In this document: positions 63,637 through 64,000 of the stretch, one piece after another
Position numbering within the stretch: position 1 is the first letter of the stretch
Layout of the letters: every line of letters starts with the position of its first letter
DNA from: Gimesia aquarii
GTDB taxonomy: Bacteria > Planctomycetota > Planctomycetia > Planctomycetales > Planctomycetaceae
Length of the DNA: 64,000 nt
Reading direction: 5' to 3'
Assembly (NCBI RefSeq): GCF_007748175.1
Contig: NZ_CP037422.1
Span: 3,044,020-3,108,019, forward strand
Position numbers and translations under genes: made by a program
The notes under the pieces: generated by a model
Databases searched by the model: none
What the model was told of the DNA's origin: nothing
What the model saw: the letters and a program-made list of their open reading frames with translations, nothing else

Positions 63637-64000
63637 TCATTTCTTAGTAATCAATTTAATTTCAACTGGCTTGCCGGGAGCAACTGTCGCCTTTAATTGC
63701 GATTTATCATAATCGGAATATATACCAGGAAGCGTTTCGCTAGCGGGTGATTCGATAGGTGGTGTGGTATCGCCTTCAGGCACAGGAGACCCATCTGGCA
63801 TCAATCGATAGCTCACGGTGACTCGATAATTACCAGCGGGTAGGCCCTCACCACCGCGACTATAAACGACATTGAACTCGCCACTCGCTTTTGTACGAGC
63901 TTCTCCACCAACTCCCGGTGTACTTTCTACAGGGATAAAGTGGAGATCAGCATTCGCCAATGGCTTTTCATTCAACAAAACACTGCCTGTAACAGCAGTC
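63637..64000 (-). CDS. Carboxypeptidase-regulatory-like protein (5' end outside window)
   Basis: The frame is open to the window edge, so the N terminus lies beyond base 64000. About 120 residues are visible, reading VTGSVLLNEKPLANADLHFI, then GEFNVVYSRGGEGLPAGNYR, then a closing LKATVAPGKPVEIKLITKK. This is the beta-sandwich seen in many short planctomycete lipoproteins, in which the domain follows a lipobox. Function unknown; likely surface-exposed. Confidence 0.7.
   Translation of the reverse strand, partial: TAVTGSVLLNEKPLANADLHFIPVESTPGVGGEARTKASGEFNVVYSRGGEGLPAGNYRVTVSYRLMPDGSPVPEGDTTPPIESPASETLPGIYSDYDKSQLKATVAPGKPVEIKLITKK

Overview
The window looks like a planctomycete chromosome, most like the Gimesia/Planctomyces group. 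The supporting features are a very large PQQ-type beta-propeller protein beginning with a WPMWRGN-type motif, two neutral-ceramidase-like secreted proteins, a Tat-exported Gfo/Idh/MocA oxidoreductase, MJ0042-like zinc-ribbon membrane proteins and a squalene-cyclase-repeat secreted protein. This is a family-level inference; no 16S gene is present.

Region 1 (1-8.0 kb) is an array of four copies of a compact secreted HINT-domain toxin. Each copy has the same leader, N-terminal membrane segment and HINT domain, followed by a different AT-rich C-terminal tip and a different probable immunity gene. Copy 1 is cut by the window edge. Copies 2 and 3 carry nonsense or frameshift lesions. Copy 4 is intact. 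The array ends at an N-terminally truncated REP-associated (RAYT) transposase bracketed by perfect inverted repeats. Copy 2 is preceded by an IS110 transposase tail.

Region 2 (8.1-30.6 kb) is a defence island, almost entirely on the minus strand. It holds a class 1 DISARM set in transcription order drmD, drmMI, drmA, drmB, drmC, then a PD-(D/E)XK-type gene broken by one amber codon, then mcrB-mcrC. Extra genes sit inside the DISARM set: an avd-like/S23 four-helix-bundle gene flanked by terminal inverted repeats, an endonuclease/exonuclease/phosphatase-fold nuclease, and a small membrane protein. A DUF2971 gene and a possible PD-(D/E)XK gene lie at the left margin. drmD and drmMI are predicted to remodel and adenine-methylate DNA, drmABC are the restriction core, and McrBC would cut DNA carrying modified cytosine.

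Region 3 (31-34.3 kb) is an accretion zone. It has an orphan DUF6881-type immunity gene, a short HINT-gene remnant, an IS110 remnant, a CmcI-like gene, and tRNA-Arg(UCU), whose 3' half is duplicated 1.3 kb away as expected for an integration site.

Region 4 (34.4-64 kb) looks like core chromosome: PQQ propeller and ceramidase-like proteins, a dienelactone-hydrolase-type esterase, an M20 peptidase, a D-aminoacylase-type amidohydrolase, an HD/nucleotidyltransferase protein, and a long minus-strand run with moeB-moaD-modC-modB, a double-domain modA, a LolD/FtsX-type ABC exporter and a membrane protein.
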